A DNA stretch of 64,000 nt from Rhizobacter sp964253025 (GCF_964253025.1 NZ_CAXUQC020000001.1:3968001-4032000), one strand, 5' to 3'; counted from the stretch's first letter, positions 25,068 to 35,023 are shown. A program made the numbers and translations. The notes: a model not told the origin generated them from the letters alone.

Positions 25068-25580
25068 TCAGGGACGCTGGTCGTCACGGGCCTTCTTGAG
25101 CAGCTTGGTCTTGATGCGGTCGCGCTTCAAGGCGCTGAGGTACTCGACGAAGACCTTGCCCATGAGGTGATCCATCTCGTGCTGCACGCAGATGGCCAGC
25201 AGGCCGTCGGCTTCGAACTCGTACGGCTGGCCGTCGCGGCCGAGGGCCCTGACCGTCACGCGGGCGTGGCGCTTGACCTTGTCATAGATGGCGGGCACCG
25301 AGAGGCAGCCTTCGTCGGCGAAGGTCATCTCCTCGCTGCGGGCAACGAGTTCCGGGTTGATGAGCACCCGGGGGTCGTCCCGCCCTTCCGAGGTGTCGAT
25401 GACGATCAGGCGCTCGTGCACGTCCACCTGAGTGGCGGCGAGGCCGACGCCGTCGGCCTGGTACATCACCTCCAGCATGTCGTCGGCCAGCTGCCGGATG
25501 CGGTCGTCGACGACCTCCACCGGCTTGGCGACGGTGTGAAGCCGGGGATCGGGATAGCGGAGGATGGAAAGCTTGGCCAT
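25068..25580 (-). CDS. def: Peptide deformylase
   Basis: Fe2+/Zn2+ hydrolase that removes the formyl group from new polypeptides. Its three motifs are intact: GVGLAATQ (44-51), EGCLSVP (90-96, metal ligand C92) and HEMDH (134-138). The 170-aa length is standard. The start at 25580 gives the conserved MAKLSILRYPDPRL; the open frame to 25643 is not conserved. It heads def-fmt(-htpX) and is divergent from the LysM gene. Confidence 0.97.
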   Translation of the reverse strand: MAKLSILRYPDPRLHTVAKPVEVVDDRIRQLADDMLEVMYQADGVGLAATQVDVHERLIVIDTSEGRDDPRVLINPELVARSEEMTFADEGCLSVPAIYDKVKRHARVTVRALGRDGQPYEFEADGLLAICVQHEMDHLMGKVFVEYLSALKRDRIKTKLLKKARDDQRP

Positions 25581-25702
25581 GAGAAAAACGACGAACGGAG
25601 GGTAAAACGCGACGGGCGGCTGCCACGAATGGCCTGTGGACACGACACAACAAGCGGCCTGGAAAGGGGGCCGTTCGGAGTGGTATCAGCTGGTCACTTT
25701 CG

Positions 25703-25731
25703 TTGCGATATCAAGGGTTTATGGGCAGAAT
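25703..25731 (+). promoter_or_regulatory. Sigma70-like promoter for the LysM-protein gene
   Basis: TTGCGA (25703-25708) and CAGAAT (25726-25731) are separated by 17 bp, each matching four of six consensus bases. It lies 114 bp before the start codon in the divergent spacer with def. Confidence 0.5.
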
Positions 25732-25844
25732 CTGTGAAACTGAATGAAGATTTTCGCCGAACTGGGGAAGCCCTGCGCGCAGCGGGCTCGGCGGGCCTTA
25801 CATTTCAGCCATTGTGCTGCCTGCGCGACCGGAGACCCACCTTC

Positions 25845-27023
25845 ATGATCCGAAGCAAACGAATTGCCATGTTCCATCCTCGCGCTACCGCAGTGGCCGT
25901 CCTCCTTGCCCTCGGCGCCGGCGCCGCGATGGCTGAACCGGGCAACTACCCGATCACGCCGCAGCAGCGCAGCACCGCCCAGAAGGTCGCCCAGGAAGGC
26001 GTTCCGCTCTCCGAGCTGTCGCCCAATGCGCCCGATTCCCACACCGTCAAGCGCGGTGACACCCTCTGGGACATCTCCAAGCTCTTCCTGACCAGCCCGT
26101 GGCGCTGGCCCGAGCTGTGGGGCATGAACCTCGACCAGATCCGCAACCCGCACCTGATCTACCCCGGCCAGATCCTGGTCCTCGACAAGTCGAACGGCCG
26201 CGCCCGCCTGCGCGTCGGCGACCCGGTGGGCGCCGACGGCCGGCTGTCGCCCCGCGTGCGTCCGGGCGAGCTGAACAACGGCATCCCGGCGATCGACCTG
26301 GCCCAGATCGAGCCCTTCCTGAACGAAGCCGTCATCTTCGAGACCAACGAACTCGAACGTGCGCCGCGCATCGTCGCCACCCAGGAAAACCGGGTGCTGG
26401 TCACCCGCGGTGACAGCGCCTACGTGCGCGGCGACCTCCGTGGCGAGCGCAACTTCCGCGTCTTCCGCGAGCCGGCCGTGGCCCTGAAAGACCCGACCAC
26501 CCAGGAAATCCTGGGCTACGAAGGCTTCTATCTCGGCACCGCCGAACTCGTGCGCCGCGGTGACGAGCCGGGCTCGTTGGTCCCTGGCACGGCCAAGGGC
26601 CGCGACGAAATCGTTCCCGACTCGTTCCGCATCGCCACGGTCCGCCAGGAAATCCGCTCGGGCGACCGCCTGGCGCCGATGCCCCGCACCGAGTACATGA
26701 ACCATGTGCCGCGTGCGCCCCAGTCGCCCATCAGCGGCCAGATCGCCTCCGTCTACGGCGAGGCCTTGAACGCCGGCCAGAACCAGATCGTCGCGTTGAA
26801 CCGCGGTGCACGCGACGGCATGGAGCCCGGCCACGTGCTGGCCCTGTGGCGCGATGGCCGCCGCATCATCGACAAGACCGACCCCAAGGCCCCGACGATC
26901 AAACTGCCTGACGAGCGGCACGGCATGCTCTATGTGTTCCGCGTGTTCAACCGCATGTCGTACGCGCTCATCCTCAACGTGAACGAGCCCGTTTCCGCGG
27001 GCGACCGCTTCTCGCAGCCCTGA
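25845..27023 (+). CDS. LysM-domain exported protein
   Basis: A 392-aa periplasmic protein with a signal peptide ending at AMA (about residue 30) and one LysM domain at about 65-113 (HTVKRGDTLWDISKLFL ... YPGQILVL). LysM domains bind peptidoglycan. The rest (115-392) has no motif I can name; it is mostly beta-like. Such proteins lie before dprA in many betaproteobacteria. The start at 25845 has GGAG 10 nt upstream; an ATG at 25869 could also serve and would still leave a signal peptide. dprA follows 40 bp downstream, so both may share a transcript. Confidence 0.88.
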   Translation: MIRSKRIAMFHPRATAVAVLLALGAGAAMAEPGNYPITPQQRSTAQKVAQEGVPLSELSPNAPDSHTVKRGDTLWDISKLFLTSPWRWPELWGMNLDQIRNPHLIYPGQILVLDKSNGRARLRVGDPVGADGRLSPRVRPGELNNGIPAIDLAQIEPFLNEAVIFETNELERAPRIVATQENRVLVTRGDSAYVRGDLRGERNFRVFREPAVALKDPTTQEILGYEGFYLGTAELVRRGDEPGSLVPGTAKGRDEIVPDSFRIATVRQEIRSGDRLAPMPRTEYMNHVPRAPQSPISGQIASVYGEALNAGQNQIVALNRGARDGMEPGHVLALWRDGRRIIDKTDPKAPTIKLPDERHGMLYVFRVFNRMSYALILNVNEPVSAGDRFSQP

Positions 27024-27063
27024 GGCCCCGCGGCCTCGCGCACCACACCAGGTCCTCGCCCAC

Positions 27064-28194
27064 ATGGCCACGGACCTCGGTGAACTGCCCGCGTGGTTGC
27101 GCCTCGCGCACACGCCCGGTCTCGGCCGGCGTGCTGCAAGGGCGCTGCTGAAGTCCTTCGGCAGCGCCGCAGCCGTGCTCGATGCTCCCCGCGAGGCCCT
27201 CCGCCACATCGCCGGCGACGCCGCATGCCAGGCGCTGGTTTCCAGCGGCCGTCATGCGACGCTCGTGGACGCAACCCTCGCCTGGCTCGCCGCCGCGCCA
27301 TCGCTCGGCGTGGATCGCCGCGTCATTCCGCTCGGTGACCCGGCCTATCCGACCCCTTTGCTGCATGCGCCCGATCCGCCACTGCTGCTGCATGTGGAGG
27401 GCAACGCCGCCTTGCTCTGCCGCCCGTCGGTGGCCGTGGTGGGCAGCCGCAAAGCCAGCGCCCAGGGTCTCGCGAACGCCGAGGCGCTGTCGCGCGACCT
27501 GGCGGCGGCCGGCCTGACCGTTGTGTCCGGGCTGGCGCTCGGCATCGACGGTGCCGCGCACCAGGGTGCCCTCGGCCACCCGGCCAGCACGGTGGCCGTG
27601 GTGGGCACCGGGCTCGACATCGACTACCCGCGCCGTCACGCCGCGCTGGCGGCCGACATCCGAGCCCGCGGGGCGATCGTCAGCGAGCATCCGCTTGGCA
27701 CGACGCCCTTGCCGGCCCACTTTCCCCAGCGCAACCGCATCATCGCCGGCCTGTCACAAGGCACCTTGGTGATCGAGGCTGCGCTGGCGTCCGGCTCGCT
27801 CATCACCGCGCGTCTGGCCGCCGACATGGGCCGGGAGGTCTGGGCCTTGCCCGGCTCCATTCATGCAGCCGGTGCGCGCGGGTGTCACGCCCTCATCAAA
27901 AACGGCGCGAAACTGGTGGAGTCGGTGGCCGACGTGCTGGAAGAGCTGCCGTCCGTTGCGCCGGCCGAGTGCCACGCCGCCACGCCGCCCGGCCGGGGCC
28001 GCGTGCCCGCCGCGCCGTCGCTGCCCGACGCGCTGCTCGACGCGATCGGGCACGATCCGGCCGATCTGGACACCCTGGCCGCCCGCACCGGCCAGGCCGC
28101 GCCGGCCCTGCTTGCACGCCTGTTCGAGCTCGAGCTCGGCGGCCACATCGAGCGCCTGCCCGGTGAGCGCTATCAGCGCCTGGTCCGGGCTTGA
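27064..28194 (+). CDS. dprA: DNA-processing protein DprA (Smf)
   Basis: Loads RecA on incoming single-stranded DNA during natural transformation. The 376-aa protein has a short N-terminal helix-hairpin region (LAHTPGLGRRAARALL), the Rossmann-fold core starting at VAVVGSRKASAQG, VSGLALGIDGAAHQGAL, and FPQRNRIIAGLS, then a C-terminal winged-helix (about 315-376). It is intact, which is compatible with competence but does not show it. The gene lies between the LysM gene and smg. Confidence 0.95.
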   Translation: MATDLGELPAWLRLAHTPGLGRRAARALLKSFGSAAAVLDAPREALRHIAGDAACQALVSSGRHATLVDATLAWLAAAPSLGVDRRVIPLGDPAYPTPLLHAPDPPLLLHVEGNAALLCRPSVAVVGSRKASAQGLANAEALSRDLAAAGLTVVSGLALGIDGAAHQGALGHPASTVAVVGTGLDIDYPRRHAALAADIRARGAIVSEHPLGTTPLPAHFPQRNRIIAGLSQGTLVIEAALASGSLITARLAADMGREVWALPGSIHAAGARGCHALIKNGAKLVESVADVLEELPSVAPAECHAATPPGRGRVPAAPSLPDALLDAIGHDPADLDTLAARTGQAAPALLARLFELELGGHIERLPGERYQRLVRA

Positions 28195-28325
28195 GAGGCG
28201 CCAGACGGCCCGTACCGTGCGGCAGCCGGACCGCATTCCCGCAAGCACCGACCACCTTCGGCACTGCTTGGCAAACGGGGTCCACAGTGGCCTGACCAAG
28301 CCCGGCCATGGGGTATAGTGGTTTC

Positions 28326-28778
28326 ATGTTTGACGTGCTTGTGTACCTGTACGAAAACTACTGGCGTCCCGACGCCTGCCCGGACCATGCCCAGCTGACC
28401 CGCAAGTTGTCGGCGATGGGTTTCGAGTCCGAGGAAATCGAGGAAGCGCTGACCTGGCTCGACGGTTTGGCGAGCGCGAGCGAGTCCTACTCGGGCGAGC
28501 AGCGCGCCGACAGCCTGCGCGTCTACACGCCCAGCGAGCAGGAGCACCTGGGCGAGCACTGCATCGGCTTCATCAGCTTCCTCGAATCTGCTGGCGTGCT
28601 GCCACCGCCCATGCGCGAGATGGTGGTCGACCGCGCCACCGCCATTCCGGGCGGGCCAGTCGATCTGGAAGACCTGAAGATCATCGTCCTGATGGTGTTC
28701 TGGAGCCTTGGCGAAGAGCCCGACGCGCTCATCCTCGACGAACTCTTCGTCGAAGAGGCCGATCGCCTGATCCATTGA
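28326..28778 (+). CDS. smg: Smg family protein (DUF494)
   Basis: A 150-aa protein of unknown molecular role, conserved next to dprA across proteobacteria. It opens MFDVLVYLYENY and ends with ILDELFVEEADRLIH, both typical. The start at 28326 is preferred to an in-frame upstream start at 28308. In many relatives topA follows; here no topA is present and a DHFR-like gene lies opposite. Confidence 0.92.
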   Translation: MFDVLVYLYENYWRPDACPDHAQLTRKLSAMGFESEEIEEALTWLDGLASASESYSGEQRADSLRVYTPSEQEHLGEHCIGFISFLESAGVLPPPMREMVVDRATAIPGGPVDLEDLKIIVLMVFWSLGEEPDALILDELFVEEADRLIH

Positions 28779-28869
28779 TTCGCCGCGTCGGCCGGCCGGC
28801 CGGCGTTGGTAGCGGACCGACCCGTCCGGTCCGTCGTGGCTTCTTCGTCATCGCCATCCTCACCGGCAG

Positions 28870-28965
28870 ATGGCCGAGCGCCTGGTGCGGGAGGGGCTCA
28901 CCGCCCGCGCGAGCCTGGAGTTTGCCCGCCAGCACGCGCCGCTCAAGGTCCGTCGCTTGCGGTGA
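28870..28965 (+). pseudogene. Short frame, possible gene remnant after smg
   Basis: An ATG frame of 31 codons reads MAERLVREGLTARAS then LEFARQHAPLKVRRLR before a TGA. The composition looks protein-like (amphipathic helix, basic end) and the frame stays open upstream to a TAG at 28810. It may be the C-terminal remnant of a lost gene or a small protein. I do not recognise it. Confidence 0.25.
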
Positions 28966-28977
28966 TTCGAGCGTCAG

Positions 28978-29535
28978 TCAGCCACGCCCGGGCAACTCAT
29001 AGTGAAGTTCGGCGAAACCTTCCCCCACCTGGCGCACGGAGCGCAGGCGCATCGATGGTGAGGAGATGCGGCGTGGCAGCAAGGGACGGCCGGCCCCGAG
29101 GGTGACCGATCCAACCTGGACGATCAACTCGTCCAGCAGGCCCGCATCATGGAACTGGCCGGCCAGTTCACCCCCGCCCACGACCCACAGGTTGCGGCCC
29201 TTGGCCGCCTCCGCCATGGCGGCATGTACCGGCCGCACGTCACCCCGGACGAAGCGGATGTCGGCGCCAGGTACGGCAGGCAGGTCGCGGTGGGTGAAGA
29301 CCCAGGTCGGCTGGGCGTAGGGCCACCGTCCGCCGGCCGCCTCCGACTCGCCCAGGCCGTGCCGGAGCATCCACTCGTAGGTGGATGCACCCATGGCGAG
29401 CGCGCCCACGTTGGCGATGAACGCGGGATAGCTGGTGTCATTGATGTCGCCGAGCGGGAACAGCCACTCGAGGGAGTGGTCCTCCGTGGCGATGAACCCG
29501 TCGAGGCTGGTGGCGGTGTAGTACTGCGTGCGCAT
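28978..29535 (-). CDS. Dihydrofolate reductase-like (RibD C-terminal family) protein
   Basis: A 185-aa NADPH-binding reductase of the RibD_C/DHFR-like superfamily. It opens with YYTATSLDGFIA, has ALAMGASTYEWML, and the nucleotide loop LWVVGGGELAGQF followed by LLDELIVQVGSVTLGAGRPLL. These blocks are typical of stand-alone YyaP-type proteins, whose substrates are mostly unknown. The ATG at 29535 is the conserved start; an upstream frame to 29622 is a shadow. It ends 12 bp from the small remnant on the other strand. Confidence 0.88.
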   Translation of the reverse strand: MRTQYYTATSLDGFIATEDHSLEWLFPLGDINDTSYPAFIANVGALAMGASTYEWMLRHGLGESEAAGGRWPYAQPTWVFTHRDLPAVPGADIRFVRGDVRPVHAAMAEAAKGRNLWVVGGGELAGQFHDAGLLDELIVQVGSVTLGAGRPLLPRRISSPSMRLRSVRQVGEGFAELHYELPGRG

Positions 29536-29691
29536 CGGTGACGTACCCGGTCGTTGGGGCTGCCAGTATGCGCGCCTCGGCGACGTCCACCTTGCCCTCC
29601 ACCGAAGCCCGCAGGACCGCAAAGGCGTCTGACAAGCCGTCCACCCTGCGCAGGCGTGACGGACGGCGCCCGCCGAGGCGCCGGGCGACGC

Positions 29692-31947
29692 TCAGTTCAG
29701 CAGTCGGGACGGATCGACGTCGAGCTTGGCCAACGCGCTGCGGGTGGCGCGCACGGTGAGGGATTCATCCTGTGCCGGCACCAGCAGCCCTGCCTGCAGG
29801 AAGGCGGCCAGACGGTGCTGCTGGAACAGGACACCGCGGCCGTGCGGTGACACGAACAAGGTGAGCTGGCGGCGCATCCCTTGCCAGGCCAGCTGCACGA
29901 CCTCGTTGCGGCCACGGTAGTCGAGCATGTACCAGCCGCCGACCTGCAGTTCGCGGGCCCAGGCCAGCATCGCGGGGGTGGGCATTGAACCGCCCTCGCC
30001 CACCACCTCGAGTTCGGACGACTCGTGGCCGGAGAGGTCGAGCACCAGGGATTCGTCGATCTCGACTTCGTCCGAGTCGGGCAGCAGTTCCTCGAGCGTC
30101 TCGAGCTTGACCATCAGCTGCTCGAGGCGCTCGCGCGGGATGGCCGCCGTCTTGGCGGTGAAGGCGGCTGCCAGTGAGTTGTTCAGGCGCTGGATGTGCT
30201 CGTCCTGCTTCTCGGCGCTGAGGCCGGCGTGGTCCATGCCCTCGCGCAGGGTCTTGAGCAGCAGCGGCAGCCGGCGGATCACCTCCGCCCGCTCCTCCCG
30301 CGACACCTTCGCGCTGGCCGACCAGATCAGGTCCGCGGCCACGCGTTTCATGGTCTTCACCTCGGCGCTCTGCGCACCGTACTTCACCGACGACATGGCC
30401 ATCACGTCCGCCCAGACGTGGAACAGGAACTCGCGCACCCCCTCCTGTACTGGCACCTCGTTGAGCATCTTGCGCAGCTCGATGGTGTACTGGATGGCGA
30501 GCGTCTCCCGAAGCTCGACCTGCTGGGCGAGCGAGACGCCACGCCGGGTGGCCTCGTTCTCGTTCTTGAAGTAGTGCTCGAGGAATTTCTCGAACTCGGT
30601 CAGCACCGTCTGGAACACGCGGCGGCCGGTGTCGGGATAGGCCTCGACCACCTGCACCACGCGCTTGATCTCCTTCTCGAGCGCATCGCCCACGGCGCGG
30701 CTCGTGGAGTCGAAGCCCATGACGCAGGCGCCCATGCGGTCGATGAGGCGGCGCGCCGGGTGATCGACCGTGGCGAAGAAGTCCGGTTCGCTGACGGCGA
30801 CCCGCAGCACGGGCATCTGCAGGCGAGCGAACCAGACCCGCACGGTGGCCGGGATGCGCTCCTCGGTCAGGATGCTCTGGAACAGCAGGGCGACGATCTC
30901 GATCGTGGCGCGTTCGACCGGCGAGGTGGCGGCGGCCTTCAGGGCCTGCTTCCGCTGCTGGAGTTCGTCCATCAGCGCCGGCGTGCTGACGGCCTCGCCG
31001 CCGCTGGCGCCGAGCCGGCGCTGGATGCCTTGCTGCGCCTCGGTGATGGCGTACTTCAGGTCGGCGGACGGCGGCTGCATCGGCGCCGTGCCGGCAAATT
31101 CAGGCAGTTGGCGGCCGATCAGGCGGTTGAGGCGGCCCAGCACGGCCTCGGCGTGGTCGGAGCCGCGGGCAAAGCCGCCTGCCCGGGTCATCATCCGGGT
31201 TTCCTCGCCCACGTTGCTGCGCGCAAAGCCGCTGTTGGGGGAGACCGCCGCTGCCGCACCGCCACCCATGGCGCCGCCCACGGCGGCGCGCGTGCGCCGG
31301 ATGAAGGGCCGCAGGTCGATCTCGGGCAGCACACGCTGCTGGATCAGCCAGCGGTTGGTCTCGTGGTAGGCCTCTTCGGCAAAATGGGCGAATTCCTCGT
31401 GGAGCACCGCCTGCAGCACGCGCCAGGCTTCCTGGCTCATGGGGGCCGCGCGCCAGGTGGTGGTGACGATGCGCGCCAGCACGTGCGGGCGCAGCACATC
31501 ATGCGTGTCGAGCTCGTCGCGGCGCTCGAGGGACGACATGCGCGAACGCAGGTCGGTGAACTCCCACGAGGCGCGGTCCATCATGGCCAGCGCCAGGCGT
31601 GAGCTGAGTATTTCGACCTCGATGGTGTCGTCGTCGACCAGGGACATGCCACCCGAGCCGCCCGACGGGGACAGATCGCCCGGCCGGGACACCGCGACCA
31701 TGCCGCTGTTGAGCGCGCCCCGCAGCGACGTGACCATGCCGTTGATCCAGGCGGGGGCCGCCTTGCGCAGGTCGAGCGCGATGTCGCGGCGCTTGTACTG
31801 CAGACCGTGTTCGGCCGACTGGAGGGCCAGCAGGCGGGCGCCTTCCTCGACGGCATGGACCACGGCCGGCACGCCGCTCAGCAGGCGCTCGACATAGGAG
31901 CGCCTTGCCTGGGCGGCCAGGGCCAACGAATCGGCAGTGGTCGCCAT
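29692..31947 (-). CDS. DUF1631 family protein
   Basis: A 751-aa cytoplasmic protein of the DUF1631 family, found mainly in beta- and gammaproteobacteria and of unknown function. It is largely helical, with a Gly/Ala-rich low-complexity patch at about 225-245 and a C-terminal beta-rich part (from about 660) beginning near VGGWYMLDYRGRNEVVQLAW, which resembles the PilZ-like ends of this family. No catalytic motif is seen. It starts 40 bp after secF stops and could share the yajC-secD-secF transcript. Confidence 0.85.
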   Translation of the reverse strand: MATTADSLALAAQARRSYVERLLSGVPAVVHAVEEGARLLALQSAEHGLQYKRRDIALDLRKAAPAWINGMVTSLRGALNSGMVAVSRPGDLSPSGGSGGMSLVDDDTIEVEILSSRLALAMMDRASWEFTDLRSRMSSLERRDELDTHDVLRPHVLARIVTTTWRAAPMSQEAWRVLQAVLHEEFAHFAEEAYHETNRWLIQQRVLPEIDLRPFIRRTRAAVGGAMGGGAAAAVSPNSGFARSNVGEETRMMTRAGGFARGSDHAEAVLGRLNRLIGRQLPEFAGTAPMQPPSADLKYAITEAQQGIQRRLGASGGEAVSTPALMDELQQRKQALKAAATSPVERATIEIVALLFQSILTEERIPATVRVWFARLQMPVLRVAVSEPDFFATVDHPARRLIDRMGACVMGFDSTSRAVGDALEKEIKRVVQVVEAYPDTGRRVFQTVLTEFEKFLEHYFKNENEATRRGVSLAQQVELRETLAIQYTIELRKMLNEVPVQEGVREFLFHVWADVMAMSSVKYGAQSAEVKTMKRVAADLIWSASAKVSREERAEVIRRLPLLLKTLREGMDHAGLSAEKQDEHIQRLNNSLAAAFTAKTAAIPRERLEQLMVKLETLEELLPDSDEVEIDESLVLDLSGHESSELEVVGEGGSMPTPAMLAWARELQVGGWYMLDYRGRNEVVQLAWQGMRRQLTLFVSPHGRGVLFQQHRLAAFLQAGLLVPAQDESLTVRATRSALAKLDVDPSRLLN

Positions 31948-31987
31948 GGAGGGTGGTTGGTACGTTGAGTCGGACGAGGTGTTAACT

Positions 31988-33019
31988 CTACACCACCGCC
32001 CCGGCGTTGGGGTCGTCCGGATCCAGGTCCTTGTTGACCGGCTTGGCCAGGTCTTCCCGCTTCACGCCGAGCCACATGGCGATGGCCGCAGCCACGAACA
32101 CCGACGAGTAGATGCCGAACAGGATGCCGATCGTCAGGGCGACCGCGAAATAGTGCAGCGTCTGGCCGCCGAAGAGCAGCATGGACACGACCATCAGCTG
32201 GGTGCTGCCGTGCGTGATGATCGTGCGGCTCATCGTGCTGGTGATGGCGTGGTCGATCACCTCGGGCGTGGTCATCTTGCGGTATTTGCGGAAGGCCTCC
32301 CGGATCCGGTCGAAGATGACGACCGATTCGTTGACCGAGTAGCCCAGCACCGCCAGAACCGCCGTCAGCACCGTCAGCGAGAACTCCCACTGGAAGAAGG
32401 CGAAGAAGCCCAGGATGATGATCACGTCGTGCAGGTTGGCGATGATCGCCGACACGGCGAACTTCCACTCGAAGCGGATCGCCAGGTAGATCATGATGCC
32501 GATCACCACGAAAGCGAGCGCCATCGCCCCGTCCTGGGCGAGTTCCTTGCCGACCTGCGGCCCGACGAATTCACTGCGCTGGAACGTCACCGGCTCGGCA
32601 TCGCCCACCCGGCACTCGGGGCGGCTGATCTCCTCGCCCTTGGGGCTGATCACCTGGCGGGTCGAGACGGTGCCCTGCTCGGCGGTGCACACGGCGCCGA
32701 ACACCTGGCCGACCAGTTCGGACTGCTTGACGCCCTCGCGCAGCGGCACGCGGATCAGCACGTCACGCGAGGTGCCGAAGTTCTGGACCTGGACGTCGCC
32801 CAGCTTCAGCGCCTCGACCGATTCCCGCACCTTGTTGATGTCGGCAGGCTGCTGGTACGCCACTTCGATGACCGTGCCGCCGGTGAACTCGATCGACAGG
32901 TGCAGGCCGCGGGTGACCAGGAAGAACACGGCCGCCAGGAAGGTGACGGCGGAAATGATGTTCAGCACCAGCGCATGCCGCATGAACGGAATGTCGCGGT
33001 GGATGCGGAAGAACTCCAT
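31988..33019 (-). CDS. secF: Protein translocase subunit SecF
   Basis: With SecD it forms the RND-type accessory complex that uses the proton gradient to pull proteins through SecYEG. The 343-aa protein has one N-terminal span (about 18-38), a periplasmic domain (FTGGTVIEVAY), and five further spans with GYSVNESVVIFDRIRE and TSMSRTIITHG blocks. A non-conserved periplasmic segment (about 125-150) carries two cysteines. It starts 36 bp after secD. Confidence 0.97.
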   Translation of the reverse strand: MEFFRIHRDIPFMRHALVLNIISAVTFLAAVFFLVTRGLHLSIEFTGGTVIEVAYQQPADINKVRESVEALKLGDVQVQNFGTSRDVLIRVPLREGVKQSELVGQVFGAVCTAEQGTVSTRQVISPKGEEISRPECRVGDAEPVTFQRSEFVGPQVGKELAQDGAMALAFVVIGIMIYLAIRFEWKFAVSAIIANLHDVIIILGFFAFFQWEFSLTVLTAVLAVLGYSVNESVVIFDRIREAFRKYRKMTTPEVIDHAITSTMSRTIITHGSTQLMVVSMLLFGGQTLHYFAVALTIGILFGIYSSVFVAAAIAMWLGVKREDLAKPVNKDLDPDDPNAGAVV

Positions 33020-33055
33020 GGGGATCCTCTGTGAGCTTTGTTCTTGGAGAGGGAC

Positions 33056-34945
33056 TCAGCCCTTGGCGGCCACGTCGGTGCCGGCCGCCGACGGCGGCAT
33101 CCACACCTGGCCGATCGACACGCTCTTGAGCTTCTTCTGGCGCCCGTACCAGAGGTTCACCAGGCCGCGTGAGAACAGCACGGCGGAGAACATGGAGGTC
33201 AGGATGCCGATGCAGTGCACCACGGCAAAGCCCTTGACGGGACCGGAACCGAACACCAGCAGTGCGATACCGGCGATCAGCGTGGTGACGTTGGAGTCGA
33301 GGATGGTGGCGAAGGCGCGCTCGTAGCCGGCGTGGATCGCAGCCTGCGGCGAGGCCCCGGCGCGGAGTTCCTCCCGGACCCGTTCGTTGATCAGCACGTT
33401 GGCGTCGATCGCCATGCCGAGCGTCAGCGCGATGGCGGCCATGCCCGGCAAGGAGAGGGTGGCCTGCAGCATCGACAGCACGGACACGAGCAGCAGCAGG
33501 TTGAACGCCAGGGCCAGCGTGGAGAACACACCGAACAGGCGGTAGTAGAGGCACATGAAGACCGCGATGCCGGCAAAGCCATACAGCACGCTGTTGAAGC
33601 CCTTGCCGATGTTCTCGGCACCGAGGGTCGGGCCGATGGTCCGCTCCTCGATGATTTCCATCGGAGCGGCCAGCGAACCGGCGCGCAGCAGCAGGGCGGT
33701 GTCGGTGGCTTCGACCGAGGTCATGGCGCCGGAGATCTGCACCCGGCCGCCGCCGATCTCAGAGCGGATCACCGGCGCGGTGACGACTTCGCCCTTGCCC
33801 TTCTCGAAGAGCAGGATGGCCATGCGCTTGCCGATGTTGTCGCGGGTGATGTCCTTGAAGATGCGCGAGCCGGCGGCGTCGAGCGTCAGGTTGACGGTGG
33901 CCTCGTTCGTCTGGCTGTCGAAGCCCGGTTGGGCGTCCGTGAGGTTCTCACCGGTGAGGATCACCTGTCGCTTGACGATGATCGGGCGGCCGCCGCGCTC
34001 CAGGTAGCGCTCGGTGCCGAAGGGCACGGGACCGGAGCCGCTGGCCGCGGCGGTGGCCTCGACGCTGTCGTCGACGAGGCGGACCTCCAGGGTGGCGGTG
34101 CGGCCGATGATGTCCTTCGCCTTGGCGGTGTCCTGCACGCCGGGCAGCTGCACGACGACGCGGTCCAGGCCCTGCTGCTGGATGACCGGCTCGGCGACGC
34201 CCAGCTCGTTCACCCGGTTGTGCAAGGTGGTGATGTTCTGCTTGACGGCGGTTTCCTGCACCCGGCGCGCAGCCTCGGGCTTGAGGGCGCCGGCGAGCTT
34301 CAGGTCGCTGCCTTCGGCGACCTCGGTCCAGGCCAGGTCGGGCAACTGGTCGGCCAGCAGGCCGCGGGCCGCTTCCAGCGTCTGGCGGTCGCGGAACCGC
34401 ACCTCGACGTTGTTGCCTTCGCGCGTGATGCCGGCATGGCGCAGGTTCTTGTCGCGCAGCATGCTGCGGATGTCGCCGCTGAGCGCCTCCGCGCGCTTGG
34501 TCAGCGCGGCCTTCATGTCGACCTGCATCAGGAAGTGAACGCCGCCACGCAAGTCGAGGCCGAGGTACATCGGCAGCGCGTGGATGGCGCTCAGCCAGGC
34601 GGGCGAGCGTGACAGCAGGTTCAGGGCGACGATGTAGCTCGGGTCGCTCGGATCCGGATTCAGGGCCCGTGACAGCGCGTCCTTGGCCTTGAGCTGGGTG
34701 TCGGTGTCGGAGAAGCGCGCCTTGACCGAATTGCCCTCGAACTGGACCATGTCGGCGCGCACGCCGGCATCGGTGAGGATCTGGCTGACGCGTGACTCGA
34801 GCGAGGCATCGAGCTTGAGGGTGGCCTTGCCACTGCTCACCTGCACGGCAGGCGCTTCACCGAAGAAGTTGGGCAGCGTGTAGAGGAAGCCCACCAGCAA
34901 TGCGATCGCAAGGATCGCGTACTTCCACCAAGGGTAGCGGTTCAT
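33056..34945 (-). CDS. secD: Protein translocase subunit SecD
   Basis: The larger partner of SecF. The 629-aa protein begins MNRYPWWKYAILAIALLVGFLYT (span 1), has the periplasmic P1 head with LGLDLRGGVHFLMQVD and the VVVQLPGVQD block, and ends with five spans including AIDANVLINERVREEL. The start at 34945 is the conserved one; an upstream frame to 35011 is a shadow. It follows yajC by 78 bp in the standard yajC-secD-secF order. Confidence 0.97.
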   Translation of the reverse strand: MNRYPWWKYAILAIALLVGFLYTLPNFFGEAPAVQVSSGKATLKLDASLESRVSQILTDAGVRADMVQFEGNSVKARFSDTDTQLKAKDALSRALNPDPSDPSYIVALNLLSRSPAWLSAIHALPMYLGLDLRGGVHFLMQVDMKAALTKRAEALSGDIRSMLRDKNLRHAGITREGNNVEVRFRDRQTLEAARGLLADQLPDLAWTEVAEGSDLKLAGALKPEAARRVQETAVKQNITTLHNRVNELGVAEPVIQQQGLDRVVVQLPGVQDTAKAKDIIGRTATLEVRLVDDSVEATAAASGSGPVPFGTERYLERGGRPIIVKRQVILTGENLTDAQPGFDSQTNEATVNLTLDAAGSRIFKDITRDNIGKRMAILLFEKGKGEVVTAPVIRSEIGGGRVQISGAMTSVEATDTALLLRAGSLAAPMEIIEERTIGPTLGAENIGKGFNSVLYGFAGIAVFMCLYYRLFGVFSTLALAFNLLLLVSVLSMLQATLSLPGMAAIALTLGMAIDANVLINERVREELRAGASPQAAIHAGYERAFATILDSNVTTLIAGIALLVFGSGPVKGFAVVHCIGILTSMFSAVLFSRGLVNLWYGRQKKLKSVSIGQVWMPPSAAGTDVAAKG

Positions 34946-35023
34946 GACGGCTCTTTCGCGGAAGGTTCCGCAGGGGCGCGGCGGCCCCGCCCAGAGGGCG
35001 GCCGCCGGCACCGGGTGAATGGG

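Noticed and set aside
28775..29105. Overlapping plus-strand frames after smg (75 and 99 codons)
   Set aside because: They are Arg/Pro/Ser-rich, lack ribosome binding sites and overlap the DHFR-like gene on the other strand.
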